Below are positions 21,344 to 31,331 of a stretch of DNA of 64,000 bases, piece by piece; the first letter of the stretch is position 1; every line of letters begins with the position of its first letter. A model generated the notes under the pieces. It was not told where the DNA came from. It saw nothing but the letters and a program-made list of their open reading frames with translations, and made no database searches. This DNA is from Alphaproteobacteria bacterium. GTDB taxonomy: Bacteria > Pseudomonadota > Alphaproteobacteria > SHVV01. The translations under genes and the position numbers were made by a program. The DNA lies in NCBI GenBank assembly GCA_016869275.1, contig VGEO01000002.1, forward strand, positions 1-64,000, read 5' to 3'.

Positions 21344-22178
21344 AAAGGCCGACGTCGAAGCCCAGGCCCGAGAGGCTCGGCCGACGACCAGTCTTCTGAA
21401 CACGCGTATCATTGCAATCGCCAATCAGAAGGGCGGCGTGGGCAAGACCACGACCGCTATCAACTTGGCGACGGCGATGGCAGCGGTCGGGCAAAAGGTC
21501 CTGATCGTCGATCTCGATCCGCAAGGCAACGCGTCGACGGGGCTTGGCATCGACCGTGCCGCCCGAAAGCTCTCGAGCTACGATGTCGTGTTGGGGGCCG
21601 CTACCCTCCGCGAGGCGGTGGTGCCGAGCGCGATTCCCGGGCTCGATATCGTGCCCTCGACGGTCGATCTTTCGGCGGCCGAACTAGAGTTGATCGACCT
21701 CCCCCGTCGCACCTTTCGGCTCAAGGACGTGTTCGCGCAGTGCCCCGGCGTTTACGACTTCGTCCTCATCGACTGTCCGCCGGCGCTCGGCCTCCTGACC
21801 TTGAACGCATTGGTTGGGGCCGATGCCGTGTTGGTGCCGCTGCAATGCGAGTTTTTTGCGCTCGAGGGCTTGAGCCACCTCATTCGGACGATCGAACGGA
21901 TCAAGATCAACTTCAATCCTCGCCTTGAAATTCAAGGAGTTGTCCTGACAATGTTTGACAAGCGAAACAATTTGTCGGACCAGGTTGCCGCCGACGTGCG
22001 CGGCTATCTCGGCGAAAAAGTCTACCAGACCGTGATCCCGCGCAACGTCCGCATGTCGGAAGCGCCGTCCTTCGGCAAACCCGCCCTACTTTACGATCAT
22101 CGCTGCGCCGGAAGCGAAGCCTATATCAGCCTCGCCCGCGAATTGCTTCGGCGCGAAACGGAGCTTCGGGCGGCATGA
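21330..22178 (+). CDS. parA: Chromosome partitioning ATPase ParA/Soj
   Basis: 282 aa; ANQKGGVGKTTTAINLATA, VDLDPQGNASTGLG. Confidence 0.97.
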   Translation: MSIDEKADVEAQAREARPTTSLLNTRIIAIANQKGGVGKTTTAINLATAMAAVGQKVLIVDLDPQGNASTGLGIDRAARKLSSYDVVLGAATLREAVVPSAIPGLDIVPSTVDLSAAELELIDLPRRTFRLKDVFAQCPGVYDFVLIDCPPALGLLTLNALVGADAVLVPLQCEFFALEGLSHLIRTIERIKINFNPRLEIQGVVLTMFDKRNNLSDQVAADVRGYLGEKVYQTVIPRNVRMSEAPSFGKPALLYDHRCAGSEAYISLARELLRRETELRAA

Positions 22179-23062
22179 GCCAAACCATGAGCGAAGAAAC
22201 CCGCCACAAAGGATTGGGCCGCGGACTTTCGGCCCTGCTCGGCGAAGATAACGAGGATTACGCCGCGTTCGACCGGCTGCGCACCAGCCGCGAACTGCCG
22301 ATCGAAGCGCTCAAGCCCAACCCGCTGCAGCCGCGGCGCCGGTTCGAGGAAGCCGACCTCGAAGCGCTTGCCGAATCAATCCGCGCGCACGGCATTCTCC
22401 AGCCGATCCTGGTTCGGCGCAGCGGCGAGGCCTTCGAGATCGTCGCCGGCGAACGCCGCTGGCGCGCCGCGCAGCGCGCCGAGCTCCATCAGGTTCCGGT
22501 CATCGTCAAGGAGCTGAGCGACGATCGCGTCATCGAGATCGCGCTGGTCGAAAACGTCCAACGCGAGGATCTGACGCCGATCGAAGAAGCGGTCGCGCTC
22601 CAACGGCTGATCGGCGAATTCGGCCACACCCAGGAACAGCTCGCCAGCGCGATCGGCAAGAGCCGGAGCCATATCGCCAACACGCTCCGCCTGCTCGGCC
22701 TGCCCGAATCGGTCAAGCTCATGCTGGACGACGGCCGCTTGACTGCAGGCCATGCCCGCGCGCTGCTCGCCGCGCGCGACGTCGAAGCGCTCGCCGCGCG
22801 GATCGTGAAGGACGGCTTGAGCGTGCGCGCGGCCGAGGCTATGGCTCAATCCGATGCCAAGGATGGCGGCACGCGCCGCCGCGCGCGCGCCGCCAAGTTC
22901 GCGCGCGATCCCGATACGATCGCGCTCGAACGCAACGTGTCGCAGGCGCTCGGCCTCAAGGTCGAGCTCCGCCATCGCGGCGAAGCGGGCGGCGAGGTGC
23001 GGATTTTCTACGCCAGCCTCGAGCAGCTCGACGAAGTCTGCCGGCGACTCTGCCACCGCTGA
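22175..23062 (+). CDS. parB: Chromosome partitioning protein ParB/Spo0J
   Basis: 295 aa; GLGRGLSALL, PNPLQPRR, GERRWRAAQ, ALVENVQREDL. Confidence 0.97.
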   Translation: MSQTMSEETRHKGLGRGLSALLGEDNEDYAAFDRLRTSRELPIEALKPNPLQPRRRFEEADLEALAESIRAHGILQPILVRRSGEAFEIVAGERRWRAAQRAELHQVPVIVKELSDDRVIEIALVENVQREDLTPIEEAVALQRLIGEFGHTQEQLASAIGKSRSHIANTLRLLGLPESVKLMLDDGRLTAGHARALLAARDVEALAARIVKDGLSVRAAEAMAQSDAKDGGTRRRARAAKFARDPDTIALERNVSQALGLKVELRHRGEAGGEVRIFYASLEQLDEVCRRLCHR

Positions 23063-23117
23063 CGCGAGCGGCCGTGACGATCGACGAAGTAGCGGTTCCG
23101 TACCGGGAAAAGCGCTC

Positions 23118-24149
23118 TTAAGCGCGCGCCGCGGCACCGGCCGCGGCGGCGATCCGCATCACCGTGCGGAGGGCGACCGGTTGGTCGGGCGCGCCGGTCG
23201 ATTTGCAGGCGAGCTCGGCATCGACCACGATCCCGAGCGCTTGGGTGAGATGCGGCACCGTCCACAGCCGCATTTGCCGTTCGAGCGCGGGCCGGTGCTT
23301 GAAAAACACTGGCGGGCGCAGCGCCGCCAGCGCCTGATCGCTCGCGGCGCCGCGATCCAAGGCATCGCGCAGCCGATAGAGCTTGTCGACGTGGTAGGCG
23401 AGCGCGCGCAAGATGCCGATCGCGGTCACGCCTTCGGCCAGGCAGCGCCGCATCGCGAGATCGGCGCCGGCCTGATCGCCCGAGAACGACGCCAGCGCCA
23501 GATCGTCCAGCGTCGCAACACCCGAATCGTCGATACAGGCGCGGACCGCTTCGAGCGTCGCGCGCCCGCCCGACCCGACGAACGCGATCAGCTTCTCGAT
23601 CTCGCGGCGCGAAACCTGGCGATCGCCGCCCAGCCGCTCGGTCGCGTATGCGATCGCGTCCTCGTCGTAGTCGATCTTGGCGGCGGCGAGCGCCGCGACG
23701 ATCAGGTCGTGGAGTGTCGCGCGGTCATCGAGATAGCACGGCAGCGCGGCGGCGTTGGCAGCGTTCTCGAATAGACGCCGGAGGCTCGAGCGCGGGCCCA
23801 GTTCCTCGGCCTCGACCACGAGGCAGCAATCGCCCGGCGGCGCGTCGAGGAACTCCTCGATCATCTTGCTCATGCGATCGGAGGCGCCGCGTATTCGGAT
23901 CGCCCGCCGCCCGCCCGTCATCGCGATCGCTCCGGCCTCGTCCCAGAGCGGCCCGGGGCCGTCATCGAGCGAAGCCGGCGCGATCTCGGCGACGCGAAAC
24001 GGGTCGGCGGCCGAGCCCGCGATCTTGACGACCAGCGCCTGCGCGCGCTCGCGCACCAGCCCGGCGTCGGGCCCGTAGAGCAAGACCGCCCGCACCTCGG
24101 CCGGCGGCCGGGCCACAAAACCGTCGATCCGCGCGCCGCTGAGCTTCAT
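23118..24149 (-). CDS. holA: DNA polymerase III delta subunit
   Basis: 343 aa; HolA-like (LLYGPDAGLVRERAQ...); position upstream of lptE/leuS on the opposite strand to parAB. Confidence 0.9.
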   Translation of the reverse strand: MKLSGARIDGFVARPPAEVRAVLLYGPDAGLVRERAQALVVKIAGSAADPFRVAEIAPASLDDGPGPLWDEAGAIAMTGGRRAIRIRGASDRMSKMIEEFLDAPPGDCCLVVEAEELGPRSSLRRLFENAANAAALPCYLDDRATLHDLIVAALAAAKIDYDEDAIAYATERLGGDRQVSRREIEKLIAFVGSGGRATLEAVRACIDDSGVATLDDLALASFSGDQAGADLAMRRCLAEGVTAIGILRALAYHVDKLYRLRDALDRGAASDQALAALRPPVFFKHRPALERQMRLWTVPHLTQALGIVVDAELACKSTGAPDQPVALRTVMRIAAAAGAAARA

Positions 24150-24161
24150 CGCCTTGACGCC

Positions 24162-24677
24162 TTAGCTGCCGCTCGCGCCGCGGCGCTGAAAGAAGACGCC
24201 GAGGCGGGTGTGGATTTCGGCTCCGACTTCCTTGACCGCGCGGCGTTCGGCATCCTGCTCGGCCGAAAGCGTCCCGAACTCGGATCGCACGACGTTGTAG
24301 GCGGCGATCGCGCGCGCCGCGCCGGTCACGACGACCGAATTGTCGGCGCGATCGCGAAGCGCGTACTGGGCGGCGGCGGTCACGTTCTGACGGGTCGCGG
24401 TCTGGTCGCGCGCGAACGCGAGCGGCTGCTTGATGATGGTGAGCGTCAAGTCGAGCCGATAGCGCGGGCGCTCGGGTTCGCCGGCCGGGGTCAGGCGATC
24501 GCGAAGCTCGTTGTAGAGCAAGAGCTCGGAACGGCCTTTGGGCGCGACCATGTAGATCTCGCCGAGCTCGGCGGCGACGTTCGCGGCATCCGGCCGTTCG
24601 GCGTAGAGCGGCTGGAAGCCGCACGCGGCGAGCCAGCTCGAAACGGCGACGGCGACGGCGGTTCTAGACCACGACAT
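24162..24677 (-). CDS. lptE: LPS-assembly lipoprotein LptE
   Basis: 171 aa; lipoprotein-like CGFQPLYAE; overlaps the leuS stop. Confidence 0.88.
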   Translation of the reverse strand: MSWSRTAVAVAVSSWLAACGFQPLYAERPDAANVAAELGEIYMVAPKGRSELLLYNELRDRLTPAGEPERPRYRLDLTLTIIKQPLAFARDQTATRQNVTAAAQYALRDRADNSVVVTGAARAIAAYNVVRSEFGTLSAEQDAERRAVKEVGAEIHTRLGVFFQRRGASGS

Positions 24678-27240
24678 TGACGACGCGATTGGGCACGACG
24701 ATCACCTTGCGCACGGCCTTGCCGGCGATCGCCTTGACGACGCTATCGTTCGCGAGCGCCGCTGATCGCACCTCGGCCTCGGACAAGTCGCGCGCGAGTT
24801 CGAGCGTCGCGCGAAGCTTGCCCATGACCTGGACCGCGATCGTCACGACATCATCGATCACGAGCGCTGGGTCGTGCTGGGGCCAGGGCGTCTCGGCGAC
24901 CAGCGTGCGCCGGCCGAGCCGCTGCCACATTTCCTCGGCGAGATGCGGCATCATCGGGCCGACCAAGAGCGCAACCGCTTCGAGCGCCTCGCGGTGCGCC
25001 CAGGCATCGGCCGCGGTCGCATGGGGCCCGACCGCGGCGCAGAATTCCTGGACCGCGTTCGAGAGCTCATGCACGGCCGCGACGGCGCGATTGTAGTGGA
25101 AGTCTTCCATGCACTTGGTGACCGCCGCAATCGTCTTGTGCGTCGCCCGCCGCAGCGCCGTTGCCGCCGGATCGAATGCGACCGCCGCCGCATCGGCTGC
25201 CGCCGCGACCGGTGCGCCCGGCTCGTCGACCAGGCGCCACAGCCGGTTGACGTAGCGCCAGACGCCCTGGACGCCGGCATCGGTCCATTCGAGGTCGCGC
25301 TCCGGGGGACTGTCCGAGAGCATGAACCAGCGCGCGGTGTCGGCGCCGTATTTGTCGATGATCGGGTTCGGATCGACCACGTTCTTCTTCGACTTGCTCA
25401 TCGATTCGGAACGGCCGATCGTCACCGTCTGCCCGCTCGTCGCGTGCACGGCTTTGCCGGCCGGATCGAACGTCACCTCTTCCGGGTAGAGCCATTTGCC
25501 GTTCGCGTCCTTGTAGGTCTCGTGGCAGACCATGCCCTGCGTCAGCAAGCCGGAAAATGGCTCGGTGAAATCGACGTAGCCGCAGCGTTTGGCCGCGCGC
25601 ATGTAAAAGCGCGAATAGAGGAGATGCAGGATCGCGTGCTCGATGCCGCCGATGTACTGGTCGACCGGCAGCCAGTAGCGGATCGCGTCGGTTTCGAGCG
25701 GCTGGGTCGCGCGCGGCGACGCGAAGCGCGCGAAATACCAGGAGGAGTCGACGAACGTATCCATGGTGTCGGTTTCGCGCTCGGCCGGCTCGCCGCAGCG
25801 CGGGCAGGCGACATGCTTCCACGTCGGGTGGCGCGACAACGGATTTCCGGGCACGGTGAAATCGACATCGTCGGGCAAGCGAACCGGGAGATCGCGATCG
25901 GGAACCGGAACGACGCCGCACGCGCGGCAGTGGATCACCGGGATCGGACAGCCCCAATAGCGCTGTCGCGAAATGCCCCAATCGCGAAGCCGATAGCTGA
26001 CCGTGCGCTGGCCGAGCCCGCTGGCTTCGAGACGATCGGCCATTCTTACTTTAGCGGCGGCGACGTCGAGCCCGTCCAGAAACTCGGAGTTGACGAGCCG
26101 GCCGTCGTCCAGGAACGGCTCATCGCCGATCGCAAAGTCCGCCCCTTGCCCCGGCGGCGCCACCACGGTTCTCACCGGGAGCCCGTATTTCCGCGCGAAG
26201 TCCAAGTCTCGTTGGTCGTGCGCCGGACAGCCGAAGATCGCGCCGGTGCCGTACTCCATCAGGATGAAGTTGGCGATATAGACCGGAAGCTCCCAGCTCG
26301 CTCGGCAAGGGTGGCGCACCTTGATCCCGGTATCGAAACCGATCTTCGCCGCCTTTTCGAGCGCGGCTTCGCTGGTGCCGATGCGCTGGCATTCGTCGAT
26401 GAACGCGCGGGCCTGCGAATTAGCGCGCGCGATCTCCTGGGCGAGCGGGTGCTGCGGCGAGATCGCACAGAACGAGGCGCCGAACAGGGTGTCGTGGCGA
26501 GTAGTAAAGACGGTGAGCGCACCGGGGCGATCGGTGAACGCGAAATCGACTTTCATCCCTTCCGAGCGGCCGATCCAGTTGCTCTGCATCAGGCGCACGC
26601 GCTCGGGCCAGCGCTCGAGCCCGTCCAGCGCCGCCAACAGGTCGTCGGAGAATTCGGTGATGCGGAAAAACCACTGGGTCAGCTTCTTCTGTTCGACCAA
26701 GGCGCCCGAGCGCCAGCCGCGCCCGTCGATCACCTGCTCGTTCGCGAGCACGCTGTTCTCGACCGGATCCCAATTGACCAGCGATTCGCGGCGATAGGCG
26801 AGTGCGGCGTCGAGGAAGGCCAGGAACATGCGCTGCTGCTGGTGGTAGTACTCGACGTCGCAGGTCGCGAGCTCGCGCCGCCAGTCGTAGGAAAGCCCCA
26901 TCGCCAGCAGCTCTTTTTTCATCGCCGCGATGTTGTCGCGGGTCCATGTCGTCGGATGGATGCCGCGCTCGATCGCCGCGTTCTCGGCCGGCAACCCGAA
27001 CGCATCCCAGCCCATTGGATGCAAGACGTTGAAGCCTCGCGCCTTCTTGTAGCGGGTCAGCACATCGCCGAGGGTGTAGTTGCGGACGTGGCCCATGTGG
27101 ATGCGGCCCGAGGGATAGGGGAACATCTCGAGCACGTAGTATTTGGGCTTGGCCGTATCGACTTCGGCCGCGAACACGCCGCGCTCGGCCCAAGTCGCTT
27201 GCCATTTGGCTTCGGTCGTCTTGGCGTTGTAGCGCGCCAT
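24664..27240 (-). CDS. leuS: Leucyl-tRNA synthetase
   Basis: 858 aa; [19 protein letters not shown] (HIGH-type), MSKSKKN (KMSKS). Confidence 0.97.
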   Translation of the reverse strand: MARYNAKTTEAKWQATWAERGVFAAEVDTAKPKYYVLEMFPYPSGRIHMGHVRNYTLGDVLTRYKKARGFNVLHPMGWDAFGLPAENAAIERGIHPTTWTRDNIAAMKKELLAMGLSYDWRRELATCDVEYYHQQQRMFLAFLDAALAYRRESLVNWDPVENSVLANEQVIDGRGWRSGALVEQKKLTQWFFRITEFSDDLLAALDGLERWPERVRLMQSNWIGRSEGMKVDFAFTDRPGALTVFTTRHDTLFGASFCAISPQHPLAQEIARANSQARAFIDECQRIGTSEAALEKAAKIGFDTGIKVRHPCRASWELPVYIANFILMEYGTGAIFGCPAHDQRDLDFARKYGLPVRTVVAPPGQGADFAIGDEPFLDDGRLVNSEFLDGLDVAAAKVRMADRLEASGLGQRTVSYRLRDWGISRQRYWGCPIPVIHCRACGVVPVPDRDLPVRLPDDVDFTVPGNPLSRHPTWKHVACPRCGEPAERETDTMDTFVDSSWYFARFASPRATQPLETDAIRYWLPVDQYIGGIEHAILHLLYSRFYMRAAKRCGYVDFTEPFSGLLTQGMVCHETYKDANGKWLYPEEVTFDPAGKAVHATSGQTVTIGRSESMSKSKKNVVDPNPIIDKYGADTARWFMLSDSPPERDLEWTDAGVQGVWRYVNRLWRLVDEPGAPVAAAADAAAVAFDPAATALRRATHKTIAAVTKCMEDFHYNRAVAAVHELSNAVQEFCAAVGPHATAADAWAHREALEAVALLVGPMMPHLAEEMWQRLGRRTLVAETPWPQHDPALVIDDVVTIAVQVMGKLRATLELARDLSEAEVRSAALANDSVVKAIAGKAVRKVIVVPNRVVNVVV

Positions 27241-27377
27241 CGAATCGGGAACTCCCCTGCTTCGGCGGGCGCGCGTCGACGCAAGCCCGGCTCGCGCGCG
27301 AACCTATCGCGCCGCTCGGCGAGCGTCAAAAACGGCAGCAGAAATACGGGCGTTCAGTCCGAGGGCAGCGTCCCCGA

Positions 27378-27920
27378 TTAGCCCGAGGGCAGCATCCCGA
27401 TGCGGAGTTCGCGGGCGCGGGCAAGGATCGCGTTCTCGAGATCGACCGCGGTCGATTCGCGGATCGCGGCGTCTTCCCACTGGCTGCCGCCGGCGCGAAC
27501 CTGGCGAAAGACGCTGACCTTGATCGCATCGGCCCTGAGCCGCCGGTCGGTAATGTAAACGGTCGCTTTGAAGCGCTCGTTCGGCGTCTCCGGCGGGGTG
27601 AACCAATCGGTAATGATGACGCCGCCGAACGGGTCGGCCGACGTCAGCGGCATGAAGGCGATGGTATCGAGCGAGGCGCGCCAGAGGAAACTGTTGACGC
27701 CGATGCCGGCACCGCCGCGCGCGGCGTCTTCGTCCTTCTTGCCGCCGAGCATCGTGAGCCCGCTCGGACCGAAAATGTTACCGCCTTCGGTAAGCGTCCG
27801 GCCGGCCCCAGACTTTGGCCCGCGCGTGTCGGGGTAAACCGCTTCGACCGGAACCGCATTGCAGCCCGCGACCAGGGCCGCAACCGCACCCGCAAGCAGT
27901 ATCCGCCCGCAACCCATCAT
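27378..27920 (-). CDS. DUF3576 domain-containing lipoprotein-like protein
   Basis: 180 aa; lipobox-like LVAGCNAVP; SFLWRASLDTIAFMPLTSADPFGGVIITDW; next to leuS. Confidence 0.85.
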   Translation of the reverse strand: MMGCGRILLAGAVAALVAGCNAVPVEAVYPDTRGPKSGAGRTLTEGGNIFGPSGLTMLGGKKDEDAARGGAGIGVNSFLWRASLDTIAFMPLTSADPFGGVIITDWFTPPETPNERFKATVYITDRRLRADAIKVSVFRQVRAGGSQWEDAAIRESTAVDLENAILARARELRIGMLPSG

Positions 27921-28335
27921 TGATCGTACCCAAAAAACGAGCGCGCCACCCTCAGCGGACGCAGGGGACGATCCTAATCCAGGGCTCGTTCAGAATCCAG
28001 ATCGGCGGCGGCCAAGGGCCCACCCTCTTTAGTCACAACAATAGAAGGTATCTCTAGGCATAAAAATTACCACTAATAGAAAATCTTTTACCCAATCGCT
28101 AACCCGGAAGACGCTATCGCGAAAGGTCGGAGTACGCGAAACCGCTGTTGCAGATGCGCTCAAGCGTCGTGGCGCAAATGCCACATCGGGCGACTATTCT
28201 CGGCGATTCCGTGGCCTAAGCTTGACGGTCACGGTGGCCAGCGGGTCTAATGCTGGCCGTGTCGTCAGGGAGACGGCCCGCCCGGCGACTCGGGTGCGTG
28301 CTGCGTTGCAACATGGCAAGAGAGAGAGGACTGTG

Positions 28336-29595
28336 ATGAAGAAACTGTTATACGGGACGACGGCGCTCGTGGCAGCGAGCGTGCTGTCGAGCGGCGCTTA
28401 CGCTGCCGACCCGATCAAGTTGTCGGTGGGCGGTTACTTCGGTGGTGCGTTTGCTTACCAGGACCAAGACGACGGTGTGGTTGCCGGCGTGAATCAGCCG
28501 GCCGCCAACACGCGGAGCCACGGCGTCGTCCGCGAGGCGGAAATAATCTTTTCGGGCGTGACCACGCTCGACAACGGCATCAAGGTCGGTGTCAACGTCC
28601 AGCTCGAGGCGCAAAGCTCCGCCGACGTCATCGACGAAAGCTACATCTGGTTCGAGGGTAGTTGGGGCAAAATCCAACTCGGTGCGGAAGACGACGCCGC
28701 TCACCTCCTGAACGGCGGTGCCACCAAGGCGACCAACTTCTTCTTCGGCGTCAACTCGCCGGTGTTCTCGATGGTCGAGTGCGGCACCAACAACGTGAGC
28801 CTGGGCGCGGCTCCGACCATGGCTTCGGGCCGTCCCGATTTGGGCGGCACCGCGGGCTTCGGTTGCTACATGGGCGCCTACTCGCCACTGCTCACCTCGG
28901 ATCGGGAAAAGATCACCTACATATCGCCGAAGATCGGTGGCTTCCAGTTCGGTATTTCTTACACGCCGAACAACCACGAAGAGCCGAACGTCGGCGATGC
29001 TGGCGGCACGTACGCAGCTGCCCGGGGCGATGTCACGACTGGCGCGCAGGGCGAGGTTATCTCGATCGGCGCCAACTGGTCGGGCAAACTCGGCGCTCTC
29101 GATGTCCGCGCCAGCGCGGGCTATCAGAAGGGCGACCTCGAAGCCAACAACACCGCGACCGCGGTCGCGGCCCTCGACGTGGCTGGCGGCACCGGGTTGA
29201 ACGTGTTCGAGGACCGCGACACTTGGATCTTGGCCGGCGCGGCGACCTTCCAGGCGTTCACGTTCGGCATGACCTACTACCACGACGACTACGGTCTCCA
29301 AAAGAACGGCGATCGCCGCGACTGGACCGCCGGTCTCACCTACAAGACCGGTCCGTGGCAGTTCGGCGTCGAGTACGGCAACACCAAGATCGAACGCGGT
29401 GGCGCCGCGACGACGGGCGACGACGAAGCCGAAGCCTTTGCGTTGGGCGCGAGCTACTCGCTCGGCGCCGGCGTCAGCCTCCAGGCCGAGTTGCAGTTCT
29501 GGAGCATCGACTCCGGCGCGGCTACCCAGGCCCTCCGGACGGCGGCGGAGAACGACGCGACCGTGTTCATTATCGGCACGACGATTTTCTTCTAA
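28336..29595 (+). CDS. Outer-membrane porin
   Basis: MKKLLYGTTALVAASVLSSGAYAADPIKLSVGGYFGGAFAYQDQD signal peptide plus beta-barrel pattern, C-terminal aromatic (TTIFF). Confidence 0.92.
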   Translation: MKKLLYGTTALVAASVLSSGAYAADPIKLSVGGYFGGAFAYQDQDDGVVAGVNQPAANTRSHGVVREAEIIFSGVTTLDNGIKVGVNVQLEAQSSADVIDESYIWFEGSWGKIQLGAEDDAAHLLNGGATKATNFFFGVNSPVFSMVECGTNNVSLGAAPTMASGRPDLGGTAGFGCYMGAYSPLLTSDREKITYISPKIGGFQFGISYTPNNHEEPNVGDAGGTYAAARGDVTTGAQGEVISIGANWSGKLGALDVRASAGYQKGDLEANNTATAVAALDVAGGTGLNVFEDRDTWILAGAATFQAFTFGMTYYHDDYGLQKNGDRRDWTAGLTYKTGPWQFGVEYGNTKIERGGAATTGDDEAEAFALGASYSLGAGVSLQAELQFWSIDSGAATQALRTAAENDATVFIIGTTIFF

Positions 29596-29623
29596 TCGCT
29601 TAAAGCGATAAGGGAAGAAGGGC

Positions 29624-29656
29624 GGGGCGGACTTCGGTCCGCTCCGTTCGTTTTTT
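29624..29656 (+). terminator. Rho-independent terminator of the porin gene
   Basis: GGGGCGGAC-TTCG-GTCCGCTCC stem with UUCG tetraloop followed by GTTCGTTTTTT. Confidence 0.9.
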
Positions 29657-29681
29657 GGGCCGCCCTTGTCTGAACGCCCCC

Positions 29682-30347
29682 TTAGTCGGCGGTCTCGAGC
29701 CGGCCGGCAAAGCGCGGCTGGCTGACCCGTTCGGCGTAGTCTTCGAACATCAGGTTGAAGCTCACCGAGAGGTTTAAGCTCACCGAGAACCGCTACTCCT
29801 GCGCGCGCTTGATGTCGACCGAATGCGCGAGCCACGCCGGAAACAACACCATGCGTCCGACCTTGGCGTTGATGTTGAAGCTCGCGGCGTGTTTGGTCGA
29901 AAGCTTGGTCGTGCGCGGCGCCATGACGTGGGCCTGCGGCCGCGGATCGTGGAAATCGATGGTGTCGCCGCCGACCGACGCCTTGACGTAATCGACGCCG
30001 CTCGGGAAGTTATCGGGATGGGTATGCTCGTGATGGCAGGCGCCGGGCGGGCTGACATTGGCCCAACACCCGGTCACGACCATCGCATTCCACTCGTAGT
30101 CGAGGAACCGAACCGCACCCTTGGCGGCGTCGAGGGCGAAGCGGCCGAGCGGCGCGAACTCGGGAAGCTTGTGAAGCTGGGTGTCGGTCTACCACGAATG
30201 GCCGACGGTCAGACCTGGCGCTGCCGCCACCATGGTGTCGATCCGGCGCGCGATCCCGTCGTTCAAGGGTTCATAGTCCGCGCGCTTCAAGTCGTATACC
30301 CATACGAACGACGGAAAAAAACTTAATGTCCTCGCCTTTTCGAACAT
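29682..30347 (-). pseudogene. 2OG-Fe(II) oxygenase (TIGR02466-like), disrupted by two in-frame TAG codons
   Basis: Conceptual translation MFEKARTLSFFPSFVWVYDLKRADYEPLNDG...GHSW*TDTQLHKLPEF...HHEHTHPDNFPSGVDYV...PAWLAHSVDIKRAQE*RFSVSLNLSVSFNLMFEDYAERVSQPRFAGRLETAD*. Confidence 0.88.
29752..29787. repeat. 18-bp imperfect tandem duplication
   Basis: AGGTTGAAGCTCACCGAG / AGGTTTAAGCTCACCGAG (17/18 identical), duplicating the SVSFNL codons of the pseudogene. Confidence 0.92.
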
Positions 30348-30453
30348 CGCTCTGCTACCTGAGGAACCGCGGTCGCTGCCATTCTAGAACGTCGCGTCTG
30401 CGATGGGGTCTGCGACGTTGGCTGGGCGGCGCGGCTGCCCGGAGCGTGTCCTG

Positions 30454-31281
30454 ATGGGCGGTCTGGTCTGGCTCGCATCCTACCCGAAGTCCGGGAACAC
30501 CTGGCTCCGCGCGTTCCTCCATAACCTCATCAAGAACGCCGACGCCCCGGTCGACATCAACGACATGATGCAGTTTTCGGTAGGCGACTCGCAGCGCGAG
30601 TGGTTTGCCGAAGCCGCCGGGCGCCCGGTTGAGGAATTGAGCGAAGACGCGATCGCCAAGCTCAGGCCGGCCGTGCATCGCCGCTTCACCGAGCTCTCCA
30701 AGAATTCGGTGTTCGTCAAGACGCACAACATGCTCGGCGTCGACCGCGGCGTCCCGCTGATCACGATGGCGGTGACCTCGGGTGCGATCTATGTCGTTCG
30801 CAACCCCTTGGACCTCGTCCTGTCGCTCGCGCCGCACTTCGGTCTCACCATCGACGGTGCGATCGCGCTGATGGCGATGGCGGACGGCGGTTCTCGCCCC
30901 GACCCCGGCAACGTTTCGCAACGCTTCGGCTCGTGGTCTGCCAATGTCAAGAGCTGGACCCGCCGGGCGACGCCGCAGCTTCACGTTGTCCGCTACGAGG
31001 ACATGCACGACCGCCCGACCGAGACCTTTGGCGGAGTCATGCGGTTTTTGGGCCTCGACCATCCGGCCGAACGGCTCGAGCGGGTGATCCGGTTCTCGTC
31101 CTTCAAGGAGCTGCGCGCGCAAGAAGACGCGCATGGATTTCGCGAGAAAAGCCTCCACGCCGAGCGCTTTTTTCGCTCCGGCAAGAAAGACCAATGGCGC
31201 GGCCGGTTGAATGCGGCCCAGGTCGCCGCGATCGTCGGGCGCCACCGCGAGCAGATGGCGCGCTTCGGCTACCTGCCCTAG
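30454..31281 (+). CDS. Sulfotransferase domain protein
   Basis: MGGLVWLASYPKSGNTWLRAFL (PAPS 5'-PSB loop), VRNPLDLVLSLAPHFG, VRYEDMH. Confidence 0.92.
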   Translation: MGGLVWLASYPKSGNTWLRAFLHNLIKNADAPVDINDMMQFSVGDSQREWFAEAAGRPVEELSEDAIAKLRPAVHRRFTELSKNSVFVKTHNMLGVDRGVPLITMAVTSGAIYVVRNPLDLVLSLAPHFGLTIDGAIALMAMADGGSRPDPGNVSQRFGSWSANVKSWTRRATPQLHVVRYEDMHDRPTETFGGVMRFLGLDHPAERLERVIRFSSFKELRAQEDAHGFREKSLHAERFFRSGKKDQWRGRLNAAQVAAIVGRHREQMARFGYLP

Positions 31282-31297
31282 TGTTCGCACATCTTTA

Positions 31298-31322
31298 CCC
31301 TCCCCCTCTGCGAGGGGGAGGG
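31298..31322. terminator. GC-rich perfect hairpin between convergent genes (terminator or REP-like unit)
   Basis: CCCTCCCCCTC-TGC-GAGGGGGAGGG, 11-bp stem, 3-nt loop. Confidence 0.65.
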
Positions 31323-31331
31323 GACTCCTGG

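Noticed and set aside
24874-27381. 835-aa plus-strand ORF opposite leuS
   Set aside because: Antisense shadow of leuS; no domain signatures.
28348-29835. 495-aa minus-strand ORF opposite the porin
   Set aside because: Shadow ORF; the plus strand has a signal peptide, porin barrel and a downstream terminator.
29682-30347. Possible TAG recoding (pyrrolysine or amber suppression) in the 2OG oxygenase
   Set aside because: TAG is an ordinary terminator for other genes in the window (e.g. mnmE ends AAG TAG) and no pylT-like gene was seen; pseudogenisation is simpler.
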